Shown: positions 34,310 to 44,114, numbered from the stretch's first letter. The stretch is 64,000 bases of DNA from Pseudomonas fluorescens (GCF_005938625.1 NZ_VCNJ01000008.1:124001-188000), one strand, 5' to 3'. Program-made: numbers and translations. Notes: a model not told the origin generated them from the letters alone.

Positions 34310-36136
34310 ATGGACACTCACAGCCTGATTGAAATGCTCATCTACCTGGGCTCCGCAGGCTTGATAGTCCCAATTGCCGTTCGCTTAGGGCTGGGCCCGG
34401 TTCTAGGCTACCTGATAGCGGGCTGCCTGATCGGCCCATGGGGTTTGAAGCTTGTGACCGACGTGGAGTCCATCCTGCACTTTGCTGAAATTGGCGTGGT
34501 GTTGATGCTGTTCATCATTGGTCTCGAACTCGACCCCAAGCGCCTTTGGGCAATGCGCCGCATGGTCTTCGGCGGCGGCGCGCTGCAGATGCTGGCATGC
34601 GGCGCGGCCATCGCAATTTTCTGCGCTGTACTTGGCTTGAATTGGACGGCTGCGTTGTTGGTAGGGCTGACGTTGAGCCTGTCCTCGACGGCTATCGCCA
34701 TGCAGGCCATGAGCGAGCGAAACATGAACTCCACCGCCGTGGGTCGCAGTAGCTTCGCCGTGTTGCTTTTCCAAGACATCGCGGCGATTCCCCTAGTTGC
34801 CATGATCCCACTGCTGGCCGCAAACGGTGGTACGCCCTCAGGTGCAGAGCTGGCCCTGTCCATTGCCAAAATCGTGGGTGCAATTGTCGCAGTGGTTCTC
34901 TTGGGTCAGTACGTCTCTCGGCCCGTCCTTCGCTTTGTAGCGCGCTCAGGCCTGAGAGAAATCTTTAGTGCCGTCGCACTGTTCCTGGTGTTTGGGTTCG
35001 GCCTCTTGTTGGAAGAGGCCGGCTTATCCATGGCCATGGGCGCGTTCTTAGCCGGCGTTCTCTTGGCCAGCTCGGAGTATCGCCATGCTCTGGAAAGCGA
35101 TATAGAACCCTTCAAAGGCCTGTTGCTGGGTCTGTTCTTTATCGGTGTAGGGATGTCGATTGACTTCGGCACGCTGATCGATTCGCCACTGAAAGTCATC
35201 ACCCTGACCTTGGGCTTCATCCTGATCAAGCTGCTCGTGATCAAGCTCCTGGGTCGCTTACTGAATGTCCCAATTGACCAGCGTTCATGGCAGGCGGTGT
35301 TCCTTGGCCAAGGCAGTGAGTTTGCCTTTGTAGTATTTGGCGCAGCGACCGTCTCCGGCATCTTGGTCGACCCTTGGGGTAAGAGCCTAACGCTAGCGGT
35401 GGCGTTGTCGATGTGTGTGACGCCTTTGTTGATCCTTTTGCTCAATCACCTGGAGTCGTCGAGCAAACAGGGCAGTAATGAAGCTGACACCATTGATCAG
35501 AGCAATCCTCGGGTCATCATTGCTGGCTTCGGTCGATTCGGTCAGATCGCTGGGCGTCTGTTGATGTCCTGTGGTTTTGAGGTAGTGGTCTTGGATCATG
35601 ATCCAGACCACATCGAGACGCTGCGTAAGTTCGGGGTCAAGGTGTTCTATGGGGATGCCACCCGCCTCGATTTACTGCACGCTGCGGGTGCTGCCCAAGC
35701 CGTGGTGCTGATCAACGCCATCGATAATCAAGACGATAACCTGGCACTGACCAAGTTGGCCCAGGAGCATTTTCCATCCCTAAAACTGGTGGTGCGCGCT
35801 CGAGATATGGGGCACATCATTACCCTACGACAGATGGGTGTGGAAGAAGTCGAGCGAGAGACATTTGAAAGCGCATTGTCCCTCGGGCGCCGGGCTTTGG
35901 AGCAACTCGGGATAGGACGCTACGAGGCTCGTGAGCGTGCGGATCGATTCCGTCGCCTGAACTTGGAAATGCTGGAGGAGATGGCCGCTCAGCCCGAGGA
36001 TGATTCCGAATTCAAGTACGACGCTTACAAACGAGCCAACGCTTTACTAACGGAGATATTCAATGAAGACCGCGCTCATCCAATTGATGCCGGCCCAGGA
36101 AAAGTGAGCCTTACGCATAGGGAGACAGGTAGCTGA
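34310..36136 (+). CDS. kefC: KefC-type glutathione-regulated potassium efflux antiporter
   Basis: This 608-residue protein has a CPA2 antiporter membrane domain (about 1-380, some 12 helices) and a cytosolic RCK/TrkA_N domain opening with [19 protein letters not shown] (GxGxxG, about 400-418). KefC releases K+ and acidifies the cytoplasm when glutathione adducts bind, protecting against electrophiles. It starts immediately after the kefF stop. In this cluster it would defend against thiol-reactive plant compounds such as allicin. It ends 30 bp before the convergent thioredoxin gene. Confidence 0.9.
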   Translation: MDTHSLIEMLIYLGSAGLIVPIAVRLGLGPVLGYLIAGCLIGPWGLKLVTDVESILHFAEIGVVLMLFIIGLELDPKRLWAMRRMVFGGGALQMLACGAAIAIFCAVLGLNWTAALLVGLTLSLSSTAIAMQAMSERNMNSTAVGRSSFAVLLFQDIAAIPLVAMIPLLAANGGTPSGAELALSIAKIVGAIVAVVLLGQYVSRPVLRFVARSGLREIFSAVALFLVFGFGLLLEEAGLSMAMGAFLAGVLLASSEYRHALESDIEPFKGLLLGLFFIGVGMSIDFGTLIDSPLKVITLTLGFILIKLLVIKLLGRLLNVPIDQRSWQAVFLGQGSEFAFVVFGAATVSGILVDPWGKSLTLAVALSMCVTPLLILLLNHLESSSKQGSNEADTIDQSNPRVIIAGFGRFGQIAGRLLMSCGFEVVVLDHDPDHIETLRKFGVKVFYGDATRLDLLHAAGAAQAVVLINAIDNQDDNLALTKLAQEHFPSLKLVVRARDMGHIITLRQMGVEEVERETFESALSLGRRALEQLGIGRYEARERADRFRRLNLEMLEEMAAQPEDDSEFKYDAYKRANALLTEIFNEDRAHPIDAGPGKVSLTHRETGS

Positions 36137-36166
36137 GTTGGTTTATATGTCGCGGAGGATGCTTGG

Positions 36167-36496
36167 TTAGCTAGCATCTTCCAGCTCAGTGATGATTGCT
36201 TTTTTCAAGGCCGAAACCGATTTAGACCCAGCGAAGACTTTCAGCAGTCGGCCTTCGTGGAACACTGCCAAGGACGGCACAGATCGAATGCCATACATCT
36301 GCGCAATCGTCGGCGATACCGCAATATCAATCTTTCCAAACACTGCGAGAGCATGGAGCTTTTCCTCCAAGTCGACGAAGACTGGCTTCATCTCTTTACA
36401 AGGTTTGCACCAGGATGCTGAGAACAGTACGACACTGCTGCCTTTGGCAACAAAGCGGGAAAATTGGGGAGCGCTCAATTCAACGATACGGCTCAT
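36167..36496 (-). CDS. Thioredoxin-family protein
   Basis: This 109-residue single thioredoxin domain has the active site SASWCKPCKEM (Cys-Lys-Pro-Cys, a change from the usual CGPC that shifts redox potential) and the cis-Pro in RSVPSLAVF. No signal peptide, so it is cytoplasmic. Start at 36496 behind GAGATCC. It should reduce disulfides formed by thiosulfinates. Confidence 0.9.
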   Translation of the reverse strand: MSRIVELSAPQFSRFVAKGSSVVLFSASWCKPCKEMKPVFVDLEEKLHALAVFGKIDIAVSPTIAQMYGIRSVPSLAVFHEGRLLKVFAGSKSVSALKKAIITELEDAS

Positions 36497-36519
36497 TTGG
36501 ATCTCACGTGTTGTGTTAA

Positions 36520-36548
36520 GGAAAAGGGGGCACCTTCTGAGTGCCCCC
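36520..36548 (-). terminator. Terminator of the DsbA-like gene
   Basis: A GGGGGCAC / GTGCCCCC stem lies between the DsbA-like gene (ending 36562) and the thioredoxin gene; on the minus strand it is followed by TTTTCC. It partly uncouples the two genes. Confidence 0.7.
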
Positions 36549-36561
36549 GTTCCGTTGTCCA

Positions 36562-37260
36562 TCAAATTTCGCAGCCATCGATGCCGCAGACTTGGCCCAT
36601 CAATGAGCTATCCTCGGTTCTCGCTTTAGCAACCATTTGATTCAGCGCTTCAAGAAAGGCCGCTTCTGGCTGAGCGCCTGACACCGAGAACGTGTTGTTG
36701 AAGACAAAAAGTGGCACGCCGGAACCCAGTTGGGCTGCGAAATGCTCGTCCTCTTCCATCTCAACTCGCAGCTCCACGGATGACCACGCCAACTGAATTG
36801 ATTCATCGGGCACACCTGCCGCCTTCGCAATCGCCTCCAAATTGGCGCGATCAAAAAGCGACTTGCCGTGACTGGTACTTTGCTCGTACAGCGCCTCAAC
36901 AAGACGCTTCTTCACTGTCGTGTCTTCAACTGCTTTCACCAGGACATGAGCATCAGCTGTGTCACCAAACATCATGGTGTCGAAGCGATAATCCAGCCCC
37001 TCTCCTCGACCATATTTGCTGACCGTATTCATCATCGCTTCTGCGGAATCTGGGTTGCCGAGCTTACGTTTCAGTGCCGCGATCATCGGTTCAGGGGCGT
37101 GATTTCCAGCCAGTCGATAGGCCCGAACGTTGACCTGTACATCGTCTTTCTGCGGGAAGGTTTCGAGCGCTTTTTCAAAACGACGCTTGGCAATCCAGCA
37201 CCAGGGACACACATAATCAGACCAGATATCGACTACATATTTTTTCGAAGGGGTTTGCAT
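36562..37260 (-). CDS. DsbA/FrnE-family oxidoreductase
   Basis: This 232-residue protein has an N-terminal thioredoxin strand leading to DYVCPWCWIAKRRFEKAL (CPWC active site, about residues 18-21), a helical insert, and SGVPLFVFNN with the cis-Pro. It ends in CGIDGC, a second cysteine pair. No signal peptide: it is the cytoplasmic FrnE/HCCA-isomerase-like type rather than periplasmic DsbA. A FrnE/DsbA-like enzyme is a core member of the thiosulfinate tolerance clusters. It follows the TetR gene by 3 bp, so the two are co-transcribed. Confidence 0.9.
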   Translation of the reverse strand: MQTPSKKYVVDIWSDYVCPWCWIAKRRFEKALETFPQKDDVQVNVRAYRLAGNHAPEPMIAALKRKLGNPDSAEAMMNTVSKYGRGEGLDYRFDTMMFGDTADAHVLVKAVEDTTVKKRLVEALYEQSTSHGKSLFDRANLEAIAKAAGVPDESIQLAWSSVELRVEMEEDEHFAAQLGSGVPLFVFNNTFSVSGAQPEAAFLEALNQMVAKARTEDSSLMGQVCGIDGCEI

Positions 37261-37263
37261 ATT

Positions 37264-37854
37264 TTATCCTGCACGAAGAAACGAAGACTTTATTGCCGAC
37301 ATTTCAAGTAAATGGTTAAAGCCGGCCAAAGGGTCGGTCGAGCGACCGATTGTCCAATCAATGAGGCTTGCTCCCTCCAACATACTCAGCAGCATGAAAG
37401 CGAAGCTCTCAACAGATGTTCCCAGCGACCAGTTGTACTGCCGGACTGCGTCATTCAGGGTGGCCTGTAGCCAAGAGAGCTGGGAGTTAAAGAAGTCCCG
37501 AGTGAGCGCTTGAAGCGACAATGGCAACGCAGCCATTTCCGCTGCCAAGGCACCGCATAACGGCAGAAGCCCTTCATTCGCGCTGATCACGAAAAGTCGG
37601 GAAAAAGCCTGTAAACGTTGCACTGGCTCGGGATGCATGATCTCGATTGACAGCAACGTCTCGTTGAACCGAGTGATGTAGTCGTTGATCAGCTCCGCGC
37701 CCAAGCACTCCTTGGTAGGAAAGTGATGGTGAATACTGGCTTTTCTAATGCCGATTTTCGCTGCGAGATCCGCGTAACTGAACGCTGAGTAACCCTTTGA
37801 TCGCATCTGGGTTTCCGCGTAGCTCAGCAGCGCGGCTTTTGTCGTGATAGACAT
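37264..37854 (-). CDS. TetR-family regulator (copy 1)
   Basis: This 196-residue protein has an N-terminal TetR helix-turn-helix (GYSAFSYADLAAKIGIRKASIHHHFPTK, about 21-48) and a C-terminal ligand domain. It is a paralogue of the TetR at 40050. It lies between the SDR and DsbA-like genes and probably represses the cluster until an electrophile is sensed. A Cys in ECLGAEL right after the HTH, and another in LLPLCGALAAE, are possible thiol sensors. Confidence 0.85.
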   Translation of the reverse strand: MSITTKAALLSYAETQMRSKGYSAFSYADLAAKIGIRKASIHHHFPTKECLGAELINDYITRFNETLLSIEIMHPEPVQRLQAFSRLFVISANEGLLPLCGALAAEMAALPLSLQALTRDFFNSQLSWLQATLNDAVRQYNWSLGTSVESFAFMLLSMLEGASLIDWTIGRSTDPLAGFNHLLEMSAIKSSFLRAG

Positions 37855-37947
37855 TTGAAACTCCTACAGCCAGCACCCTTGTCACCGAAGCAGCCTGCTG
37901 GAAAGCGCCCCGTTGAGAGGCGCTACACAGCACGCTTGCCTCGGTGT

Positions 37948-38721
37948 TTAGGCACGTACCGCCATCACCCCTGCATCAACGTCCCAGATAGCACCGGTCA
38001 CCCAGGCGGTTTTATCGGAGAGTAAGAAGAGGATGGTGTTAGCGACGTCTTCAGGAACACCGACTCGACCCAGTGGGTGGAAATCGTTCAGCGACTTCAT
38101 TGCATCCGGGATCGCCTCCTTGTCCATGAAGCCTTCGTAGATCGAGGTGTGAACGATGCCAGGCGAAACGGCATTGACCCGGATACCTGAGTGAGCCAAT
38201 TCAATTGCCAGGTTTCGGGTGACTGCGTGCAGGCCCGCCTTAGCCATCGAATAAGCGGTTGCTGGAGAGCCGGCTAGCGCGGCCTGGGCGCCAATCGAAC
38301 CGACGTTGACAATGGAGCCTTCGCGCTTGGCAGCGAGCATGTTCTTGACCACAGCCTGAGTGATAAAGAATGTGGCGCGGTTCAGATCCAGGTACATGTC
38401 GTAGTCAGCCTCATCGTGCTCGATGAAAGGCTTCGGAATGAATATGCCTGCAGAGTTCACCATGAAGCCGATGTCACTGTGGTTGGCATTGATTTCGCTG
38501 CGTACATGATTCATCCCTTCCTCGGTCATGAGGTTGGCAACGATCACTGATACGTTCCCCAGCGGACTCAGCTCGGCGCGCACAGCATCGGCTTTATCCT
38601 GTTTACTGCCGGTGAGAACTACGCTGCCACCCGCCTTTAAAAACTGGCGCGCTGTTTCCAGACCCATACCGCTCGTGCCGCCGACGACCAACAGTTTTTT
38701 GCCTTTAAAAAAATCGTTCAT
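37948..38721 (-). CDS. Short-chain dehydrogenase/reductase (SDR)
   Basis: This 257-residue classical SDR has the cofactor loop [12 protein letters not shown] (about 13-24), NSAG at about 88-91, Ser in VGSIGA, and YSMAK (Tyr about 157, Lys about 161). It would reduce a carbonyl or oxidise an alcohol with NAD(P). GGAG precedes the ATG. It sits between OsmC and TetR in the same direction; a GGTCAGC/GCTGACC stem (about 38753-38779) lies in the gap before it. Confidence 0.9.
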   Translation of the reverse strand: MNDFFKGKKLLVVGGTSGMGLETARQFLKAGGSVVLTGSKQDKADAVRAELSPLGNVSVIVANLMTEEGMNHVRSEINANHSDIGFMVNSAGIFIPKPFIEHDEADYDMYLDLNRATFFITQAVVKNMLAAKREGSIVNVGSIGAQAALAGSPATAYSMAKAGLHAVTRNLAIELAHSGIRVNAVSPGIVHTSIYEGFMDKEAIPDAMKSLNDFHPLGRVGVPEDVANTILFLLSDKTAWVTGAIWDVDAGVMAVRA

Positions 38722-38793
38722 TACAGACTCCGGTATCAGATAAGTGAGAGGTGGTCAGCGGCCAGGTGCCGTGCTGACCTGTGGCCAGGACGG

Positions 38794-39348
38794 TTAGCCT
38801 TCGATGACTTCCAGCTTAGGGAGCATGCGAATGGCTTTAGAGAAGTTGGCGTAGTTGACCGAAGTCTTGAGCACCACGTTGTGCAGCTCCTCTACACGCT
38901 CACGGGAAGCATCTGTGTGCAGGCGAATCACGACACTCACCTCGTCGTAGCCTGGGTTAACGCTTTCGTCGATCCCCAGGAAGCCACGCAGGTCGAGAGT
39001 GCCGTCGGTCTCAATTTCCAGGCTGTGAATCTTGATGCCCATCATTGCGGCATTGGCGGCATAGCCGACCGACATGCAGGCGTTTAGAGCAGCCATCAGC
39101 AGCTCCTGAGGGTTGGGCGCGGTGTTCTCGCCCAGCAGCTCATTCGGCTCGTCAGCTGCAATTTCAAAATCGCGGGAATAGGTCTCACCGGCCAAGCTGT
39201 AACGGCTGACTTTGGCTACAGAACGGGTCTGACCCTTCCAGGCGGTTTTAACGTTGAAGCTTGCGTGGCGCTTGGTCGCATCACCAGTAACGCCTTCGGC
39301 GAAATTCTGGAGTGCGGCGACATCGATACCATTCAGGTTGCTGCTCAT
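38794..39348 (-). CDS. OsmC-family peroxiredoxin-like protein
   Basis: This 184-residue OsmC/YhfA-fold protein has the first redox site in ENTAPNPQELLMAALNACMSVG (one Cys at about 97); the second conserved Cys of true Ohr/OsmC is not obvious. It detoxifies hydroperoxides or binds sulfur compounds. I chose the ATG at 39348, after GAGGAA; the frame continues upstream through non-coding-like sequence. First gene of the leftward OsmC-SDR-TetR-DsbA block. Its promoter region has a palindrome at 39399. Confidence 0.85.
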   Translation of the reverse strand: MSSNLNGIDVAALQNFAEGVTGDATKRHASFNVKTAWKGQTRSVAKVSRYSLAGETYSRDFEIAADEPNELLGENTAPNPQELLMAALNACMSVGYAANAAMMGIKIHSLEIETDGTLDLRGFLGIDESVNPGYDEVSVVIRLHTDASRERVEELHNVVLKTSVNYANFSKAIRMLPKLEVIEG

Positions 39349-39398
39349 GTGGACGTTCCTCTTCAGATAAGCCGGACGATTAGACCGGAAGAGAAACA

Positions 39399-39424
39399 AG
39401 CCTACCAAGTAGTAGGTTGGCTTA
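39399..39424. promoter_or_regulatory. Candidate TetR operator upstream of osmC-like gene
   Basis: CCTAC-6-GTAGG (39401-39416), extended by AAG/CTT-like flanks, centres 60 bp upstream of the OsmC start. Such a palindrome suits a TetR dimer, and two TetR genes lie nearby. Confidence 0.5.
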
Positions 39425-39643
39425 CAAGAGAGATGACGATACCAATAGCTTTGAACAAATAGGCTGCATAGAGGAATTGGGAATATTGATGACAACACAG
39501 TGAGTGTCGTGATCAACAGAGTCACTTCGAAAGCGACGCCATGAAACGATCTTTCACACCTCTATGCATCGGGTGAAATTTGTGTAATCGTACGAATTGA
39601 TGGCATAAGGCCGTCACCACATGGATAAAATCAGGGAGGTTTT

Positions 39644-39844
39644 ATGGCTGTTTATGCACCAGGGCACGTGTTGGGGCGAGATGGAGGTTCGTTTCAAGAA
39701 GTCACTTTGAACGCAGCCAAAAGCGCGGTCGTCGCTAAGCATGGACGTTACTGTACAATTCGCGATCACGAAAAAGCGCCGCCTACAAGCCAACCTTCCC
39801 GTCATTGGATGCAAATCTACCGCACACCAGATAATACCGAGTGA
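39644..39844 (+). CDS. Small hypothetical protein
   Basis: This 66-residue basic protein has a very good ribosome-binding site (GGGAGG, 6 bases before the ATG). It has no membrane segment and no recognised motif. It lies alone between the OsmC promoter and a TetR gene. The start signal is the main support. Confidence 0.5.
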   Translation: MAVYAPGHVLGRDGGSFQEVTLNAAKSAVVAKHGRYCTIRDHEKAPPTSQPSRHWMQIYRTPDNTE

Positions 39845-40049
39845 TATATCCGGTGGATTTTAGTTTGCACTAATTGATACAAGCATAGATCGGCTCGCGG
39901 CCCTGAATCAAATGACTCAAGGCCGCCTGCTCTTGGCAGGCGACCAAATCGAGAAGCTATTGAAAGATGTACTAAAGATACAGCGATGAAAGATGCCCCC
40001 TGAAAAGGGAATGCAGCGATGGAGTCGATAAATGTGCTTGCTAGAGTTT

Positions 40050-40610
40050 TCAGTGACGAAGGGTAGATAAAATCAAATCAAATCCCGAAGTTTTCTCGTA
40101 ATCATCGCTCATCGCCCAAGAAACAAAGCTCGCACCTTCCAAAGTATTCAATATGTACCTTGAAACTCTGATTACATCCAGGTCGGCTTTAAGCTCTCCT
40201 CGATCTTGACCCTGCTTAATATTTGCCTGAAGCCAAGTGAGATGGATCTCAAAGAAATCCTTCGTCATTTCTTTGAGACTTTCAGGCAGGGCCAGAAGCT
40301 CTGCGGCCAAGGCTCCACAGAGTGGAAGCATCCCGTTTAGACTGCTTTGTGCGAACATCAAGGCGAACGCATTCAGTCGGTCGACAACACTGACGTGTTC
40401 ATCATTGATAGCATCCAGCTGCTTTTTGAACCGGAACAGGTAGCTCTCGACTATGGCAATTGCCAAGCCTTCCTTGGTGGGGAAGTGATGGTGAATACTC
40501 GCCTTCTTGATGCCAATGTCGTCCGCAAGGTCGGCATAGCTGAAGGCCGCGTAGCCTTTAGTGCGCAGCAGAACTTCGGCGCTGGTCAAAAGGTCTGAAC
40601 GTGTACTCAT
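40050..40610 (-). CDS. TetR-family regulator (copy 2)
   Basis: This 186-residue protein has a helix-turn-helix nearly the same as that of copy 1 (GYAAFSYADLADDIGIKKASIHHHFPTK), so the two may bind similar operators. The ligand domain has MLPLCGALAAELLALPESL in common with copy 1, including the Cys. The start is uncertain between 40610 and 40637. It stands alone. The duplication suggests that two copies of the cluster once lay side by side. Confidence 0.85.
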   Translation of the reverse strand: MSTRSDLLTSAEVLLRTKGYAAFSYADLADDIGIKKASIHHHFPTKEGLAIAIVESYLFRFKKQLDAINDEHVSVVDRLNAFALMFAQSSLNGMLPLCGALAAELLALPESLKEMTKDFFEIHLTWLQANIKQGQDRGELKADLDVIRVSRYILNTLEGASFVSWAMSDDYEKTSGFDLILSTLRH

Positions 40611-40831
40611 GATGCGAAATCCGAATTTGTCATCCAAGCATCATAAATTAGTCCCACCTCAGAAGACAGCGTTCGCCCTCGAGCGCGCTGAGTCACCGAT
40701 TGCGTTGTTCGCAGCATGAAAGGGGTAAATGCAAATAATGCCGGAGCGGTCACGCGAAGGTTTCCTGTCGAAGATGAACCAGGCATTAGGTATGGGATCT
40801 GTGCGCTGGTAGTCGCGTGCCGAGTTGCTTA

Positions 40832-40984
40832 TCAATTGATATCACTGTTTGTTCCGTTTTTACTACGCCGGCAGCGCTCCGAGCAGTAACGCACTTCGTC
40901 CCAGCAACGTGCCCACTTCTTCCTCCATGTAAAAGGAAGGCCGCAGGTCGCGCAAATTTTTACTGGGCGTTCACTCTTATTCAT
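40832..40984 (-). CDS. DUF2256 small zinc-finger-like protein
   Basis: This 50-residue protein starts after AAAGGGAG. It has [14 protein letters not shown] ... [10 protein letters not shown], the two CxxC/CxxxC pairs of DUF2256, expected to bind zinc. Function is unknown; relatives often sit beside photolyase or SDR genes. Confidence 0.8.
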   Translation of the reverse strand: MNKSERPVKICATCGLPFTWRKKWARCWDEVRYCSERCRRSKNGTNSDIN

Positions 40985-41013
40985 TATGACTCCCTTTCGT
41001 CCAAGCTTGTGGC

Positions 41014-41480
41014 CGCGCCAGGCGCAAGCTCTTGGAACTGCACGCCACCAACAAGAGCATGCTCGCCGAAAAAGCCCTGCGCGACATCCAGCTACCATAC
41101 GAAATCGAACGCGAAGCCCGCGAACTGGAGCCGGATCTAAGGCGCCAAATACGCCAGGAAAAGCCGTCCCGTCATGGAGAGGCCGCACACTTGGATGATC
41201 TCCAGCGAGAGCTCGAACCGGAATGTTCGGCCATCCGCAGAATGCTTGATTACAGCCTAAAAACGCTGGGCAGCGCTGCCTCGATGACGGGGCCGTCCCT
41301 GTTGATAATAATTGGGCAGAGAGCCAAATCCGGCCATGGCTATGGGCGGCTACTATCATGAGCTTGATCAAGTCTGCACGGCTTAGCGAGATTGATCCGA
41401 GTGATTATTTGAAGGGCGTGCTCACTCGCCTGCCGTCGCAGCGGGCGAGTGAGACTACCGATCTGCTGCCACACAATTAG
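41014..41480 (+). pseudogene. IS66-family transposase (TnpC) 3' fragment, frameshifted
   Basis: One frame (about 41014-41280) reads [18 protein letters not shown] ... [22 protein letters not shown], and another (from about 41283) reads [18 protein letters not shown] then MSLIKSARL ... YLKGVLTRLP to a stop at 41480. Both match the C-terminal third of IS66 TnpC, including the DNNxxE-type end of the catalytic core. A frameshift near 41270-41283 joins them. No terminal repeat or TnpA/TnpB is present, so it is a dead remnant. Confidence 0.8.
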
Positions 41481-41538
41481 GTCGCCATCTGACCGCGTAT
41501 ATCCAATGCGGAAATTTGCGGCGTAACGCCAAAGATAC

Positions 41539-42555
41539 TTAATCCTGCGCGACTTTGATTACTACCTTACCAAAGGCGCCTTTGGCCAAATGTTCGTACG
41601 CTTCGCGTGCTTGATCGAATGGATACACATGGTCAATTACCGGGCGAATCTTGTGCTCATTCAAGAATTCGTTCATTCGGTCAAATGACGAGCGTGGAGC
41701 AACGGCTATGCCGCGAATCGTTGTTTGTCGGAAAATCATAGGCATCAGGTTCAGGGCAGAGGTTTGGCCTGTCAGAAAGCCGATCTGTGCGATACGCCCA
41801 CCTACCTTTGTTGCAGCAATCGATTGATTGATGCCGTCGCCGCCTGCCACATCCAGTAGGAGATCCACTCCCTTGCCGTCAGTGAGCTTCAGGACTTCCT
41901 CCGCCCATTCAGGGGTAACGCGATAATTCACACCAGCAACAGCGCCCAGTCTTTTTACAGCGTCCAGATTGGCATCACTGCTGGAGGTGACGATAACCTT
42001 GGCTCCCAAAGCTGTGGCTATTTGCGCCGCAAAAACAGAAACACCTCCAGATCCTTGAACCAAAACGGTTTGGCCGGCCTCGATCTGACCATAATCGACG
42101 AGCGCATACCATGCCGTCAGAGCAGCGATTGGAAGGGTCGCTGCTTCCTCATCTGACATGTCGTCGGGGGCACGTACCGCGCTGTCTTCATGGATGATCA
42201 TGTATTCAGCAAGACCACCAGGCAATGGTGAGCCGAAGCAGTAGTTGGGTTCATCTGGCCCGGGCATGCCGTCCAACCAGCGCGAGTAGAGGTGTGAGTT
42301 GACCCGATCTCCAACAGCGAAGCGGCTAACACCATCACCAACTGCCACGACAGTCCCCGCCGCATCGCTGACGGGGATCAGCGGCTTGGGCACCATGTGA
42401 GGTTCGTAGATACCGTCAACGATGGCCTTGTCCCGGAAATTGAGTGATACGGCGCCTACTTTAACCAGCAGCTCACCAGCTTGGGGCACGGGGGTTTCCG
42501 TTTCGCCCTGCACCAAATTCTCTAGGCCAAAATCTTTTAGAAGCCACGCTTTCAT
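41539..42555 (-). CDS. MDR-family quinone oxidoreductase/alcohol dehydrogenase-like protein (zinc-free type)
   Basis: This 338-residue protein has the medium-chain dehydrogenase layout. VGAVSLNFRDKAIVDG replaces the catalytic zinc Cys, the structural-zinc cysteines are missing, and the cofactor loop is VLVQGSGGVSVFAAQIA (about 165-181). It should be a zinc-independent NAD(P)H reductase of quinones or enones. The divergent LysR gene (42720) is its likely regulator. Such a gene also accompanies allicin-resistance islands, so it may extend the cluster. Confidence 0.85.
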   Translation of the reverse strand: MKAWLLKDFGLENLVQGETETPVPQAGELLVKVGAVSLNFRDKAIVDGIYEPHMVPKPLIPVSDAAGTVVAVGDGVSRFAVGDRVNSHLYSRWLDGMPGPDEPNYCFGSPLPGGLAEYMIIHEDSAVRAPDDMSDEEAATLPIAALTAWYALVDYGQIEAGQTVLVQGSGGVSVFAAQIATALGAKVIVTSSSDANLDAVKRLGAVAGVNYRVTPEWAEEVLKLTDGKGVDLLLDVAGGDGINQSIAATKVGGRIAQIGFLTGQTSALNLMPMIFRQTTIRGIAVAPRSSFDRMNEFLNEHKIRPVIDHVYPFDQAREAYEHLAKGAFGKVVIKVAQD

Positions 42556-42719
42556 TTTCTTTCTCCAGCAATTTTGAAGTGCTTAGGAGGAAAAGCTCCC
42601 CCTGTACGCTGAAGACATTGTTCCGCTTTGCCACTTCTGGATAAATGTGCAGAAACCAACAGGATTGTTATCCTGGCAAGCAACAATCATCGCAGTCACA
42701 TGCTTTTCGGAGGAGAGTT

Positions 42720-43637
42720 ATGGAGCTTCTACAGGCGATGCAGGTATTCGCTAAGCTAGCGGAGCTAGAGAGCTTCACGAAAGTCGCGGAAGCATTGCAG
42801 GCAGGACGCCCGCACGTCACGCGCACCATTCAGGATCTGGAAGCTTCGCTGGGTGTCCGTCTCTTCCAACGCACTACTCGCAAGGTAAAACTGACTGCTG
42901 AGGGCGAGCGGTTTTACGAACGCGTCAAAGAGATTTTGGCAACCATCGCAGAAACCACTTCCATGTTCGACCGCAGTGGATCGACGTTGCGAGGACGGCT
43001 TCGAATTGACATTCCCACTGCATTTTCCCAGCACAGCTTCATGGAAAGCCTTAGGAGATTTACCGAGGCATTCCCCGAAATCGAGCTTGCGCTAGGCGTG
43101 ACCGACCGTATGGTAGATCTCGTAGCCGAGGGCATCGACTGTGTAGTACGAATTGGTGACCTCCCAGATTCAAGTATGGTGGCCAGAGAAATTGGCACCG
43201 CCATCATGGTGACCTGTGCGTCCCCAAGTTATCTCCACACGTTTGGGGCACCTACAACTCTGCAAGGTCTAATAGACCACCGGTGTGTCAGCTTCCTTTC
43301 CGGTCAAAGCAACAGGCCGCTCCCTTGGCACTTCTCGGTGGACGGCGAGGATCATCCTCACACCCCCCGTGGCGGTATCACTGTGAATGAGTCAAATGCC
43401 TACGTTCAATGTGGTGTTGCCGGCTTCGGCATTATTCAAGCTCCGGGAATTACCGTTGAGACCTTCCTCGCAAGTGGAGAACTGGTTGAGGTGCTCAGTG
43501 AGTATCGTCCACAGCCGCGCTTGGTTTCCGTGCTTTATCCAAGCAGGACGCATCTTGCTCCTCAGGTCGACGCATTTGTGGCTTGGCTGAAGGAACATTT
43601 TCCTGTGCTACACCCCAGTTGGTTCACAGCGCACTAA
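42720..43637 (+). CDS. LysR-family regulator (CrgA-like)
   Basis: This 305-residue protein opens with MELLQAMQVFAKLAELESF, and its helix-turn-helix is at about 19-40 (FTKVAEALQAGRPHVTRTIQ). The rest follows the CrgA-type LysR proteins that control reductases of electrophiles. GGAGGAG precedes the ATG at 42720. It is divergent from the MDR gene across 164 bp. Confidence 0.9.
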   Translation: MELLQAMQVFAKLAELESFTKVAEALQAGRPHVTRTIQDLEASLGVRLFQRTTRKVKLTAEGERFYERVKEILATIAETTSMFDRSGSTLRGRLRIDIPTAFSQHSFMESLRRFTEAFPEIELALGVTDRMVDLVAEGIDCVVRIGDLPDSSMVAREIGTAIMVTCASPSYLHTFGAPTTLQGLIDHRCVSFLSGQSNRPLPWHFSVDGEDHPHTPRGGITVNESNAYVQCGVAGFGIIQAPGITVETFLASGELVEVLSEYRPQPRLVSVLYPSRTHLAPQVDAFVAWLKEHFPVLHPSWFTAH

Positions 43638-43841
43638 CCTTCGCTTGTATGCTGGCTCTACACCAAACTGGGCTAGGCAAGTTATGCCCTGCAGACGCTT
43701 ACGTGAGATGACCTTGAGCCGTGCCAAATTCCGCCGAGAGGGTTTCTTGCACACTATGCAGTTTCCAATATGTAGCCCAAACTGAGCTCATAGGAATAGC
43801 GGTTCGTAGTACCGAACCAGTCCTACCGCCGAAGTGACATC

Positions 43842-44042
43842 ATGTTCAATCTCGATGAATTCCGATTCAATTCTCACCACCTTCTAGTGGCTCTCGATGG
43901 GGCGACAAATCATCTAATGATGCTTGTGGTGGCGAAGGAAGTCTCAGGCGCCCGATGGGACGAAGCAGTGATTTGCCACAAAGGCGCATATGACGCTTGG
44001 ACTATGTTGCTTTCCACTGCCCCACCTTGCGTCGAGCCTTGA
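43842..44042 (+). CDS. Small hypothetical protein
   Basis: A 66-residue frame with a plausible ribosome-binding site (GAAGTGA). It has no recognised motif and no membrane segment. Kept as possible because of its start signal and natural composition. Confidence 0.35.
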   Translation: MFNLDEFRFNSHHLLVALDGATNHLMMLVVAKEVSGARWDEAVICHKGAYDAWTMLLSTAPPCVEP

Positions 44043-44114
44043 CGGTCGCCCGTCGGATGGTTTGTTTCGTATTGGAGTAGCTACCATGGCGTCCAGATAG
44101 GAAAAGCCTTAAGC

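Noticed and set aside
40985..41371. Long N-terminal extension of the DUF2256 gene
   Set aside because: The upstream part is the antisense of the IS66 transposase fragment; the short start has a proper ribosome-binding site.
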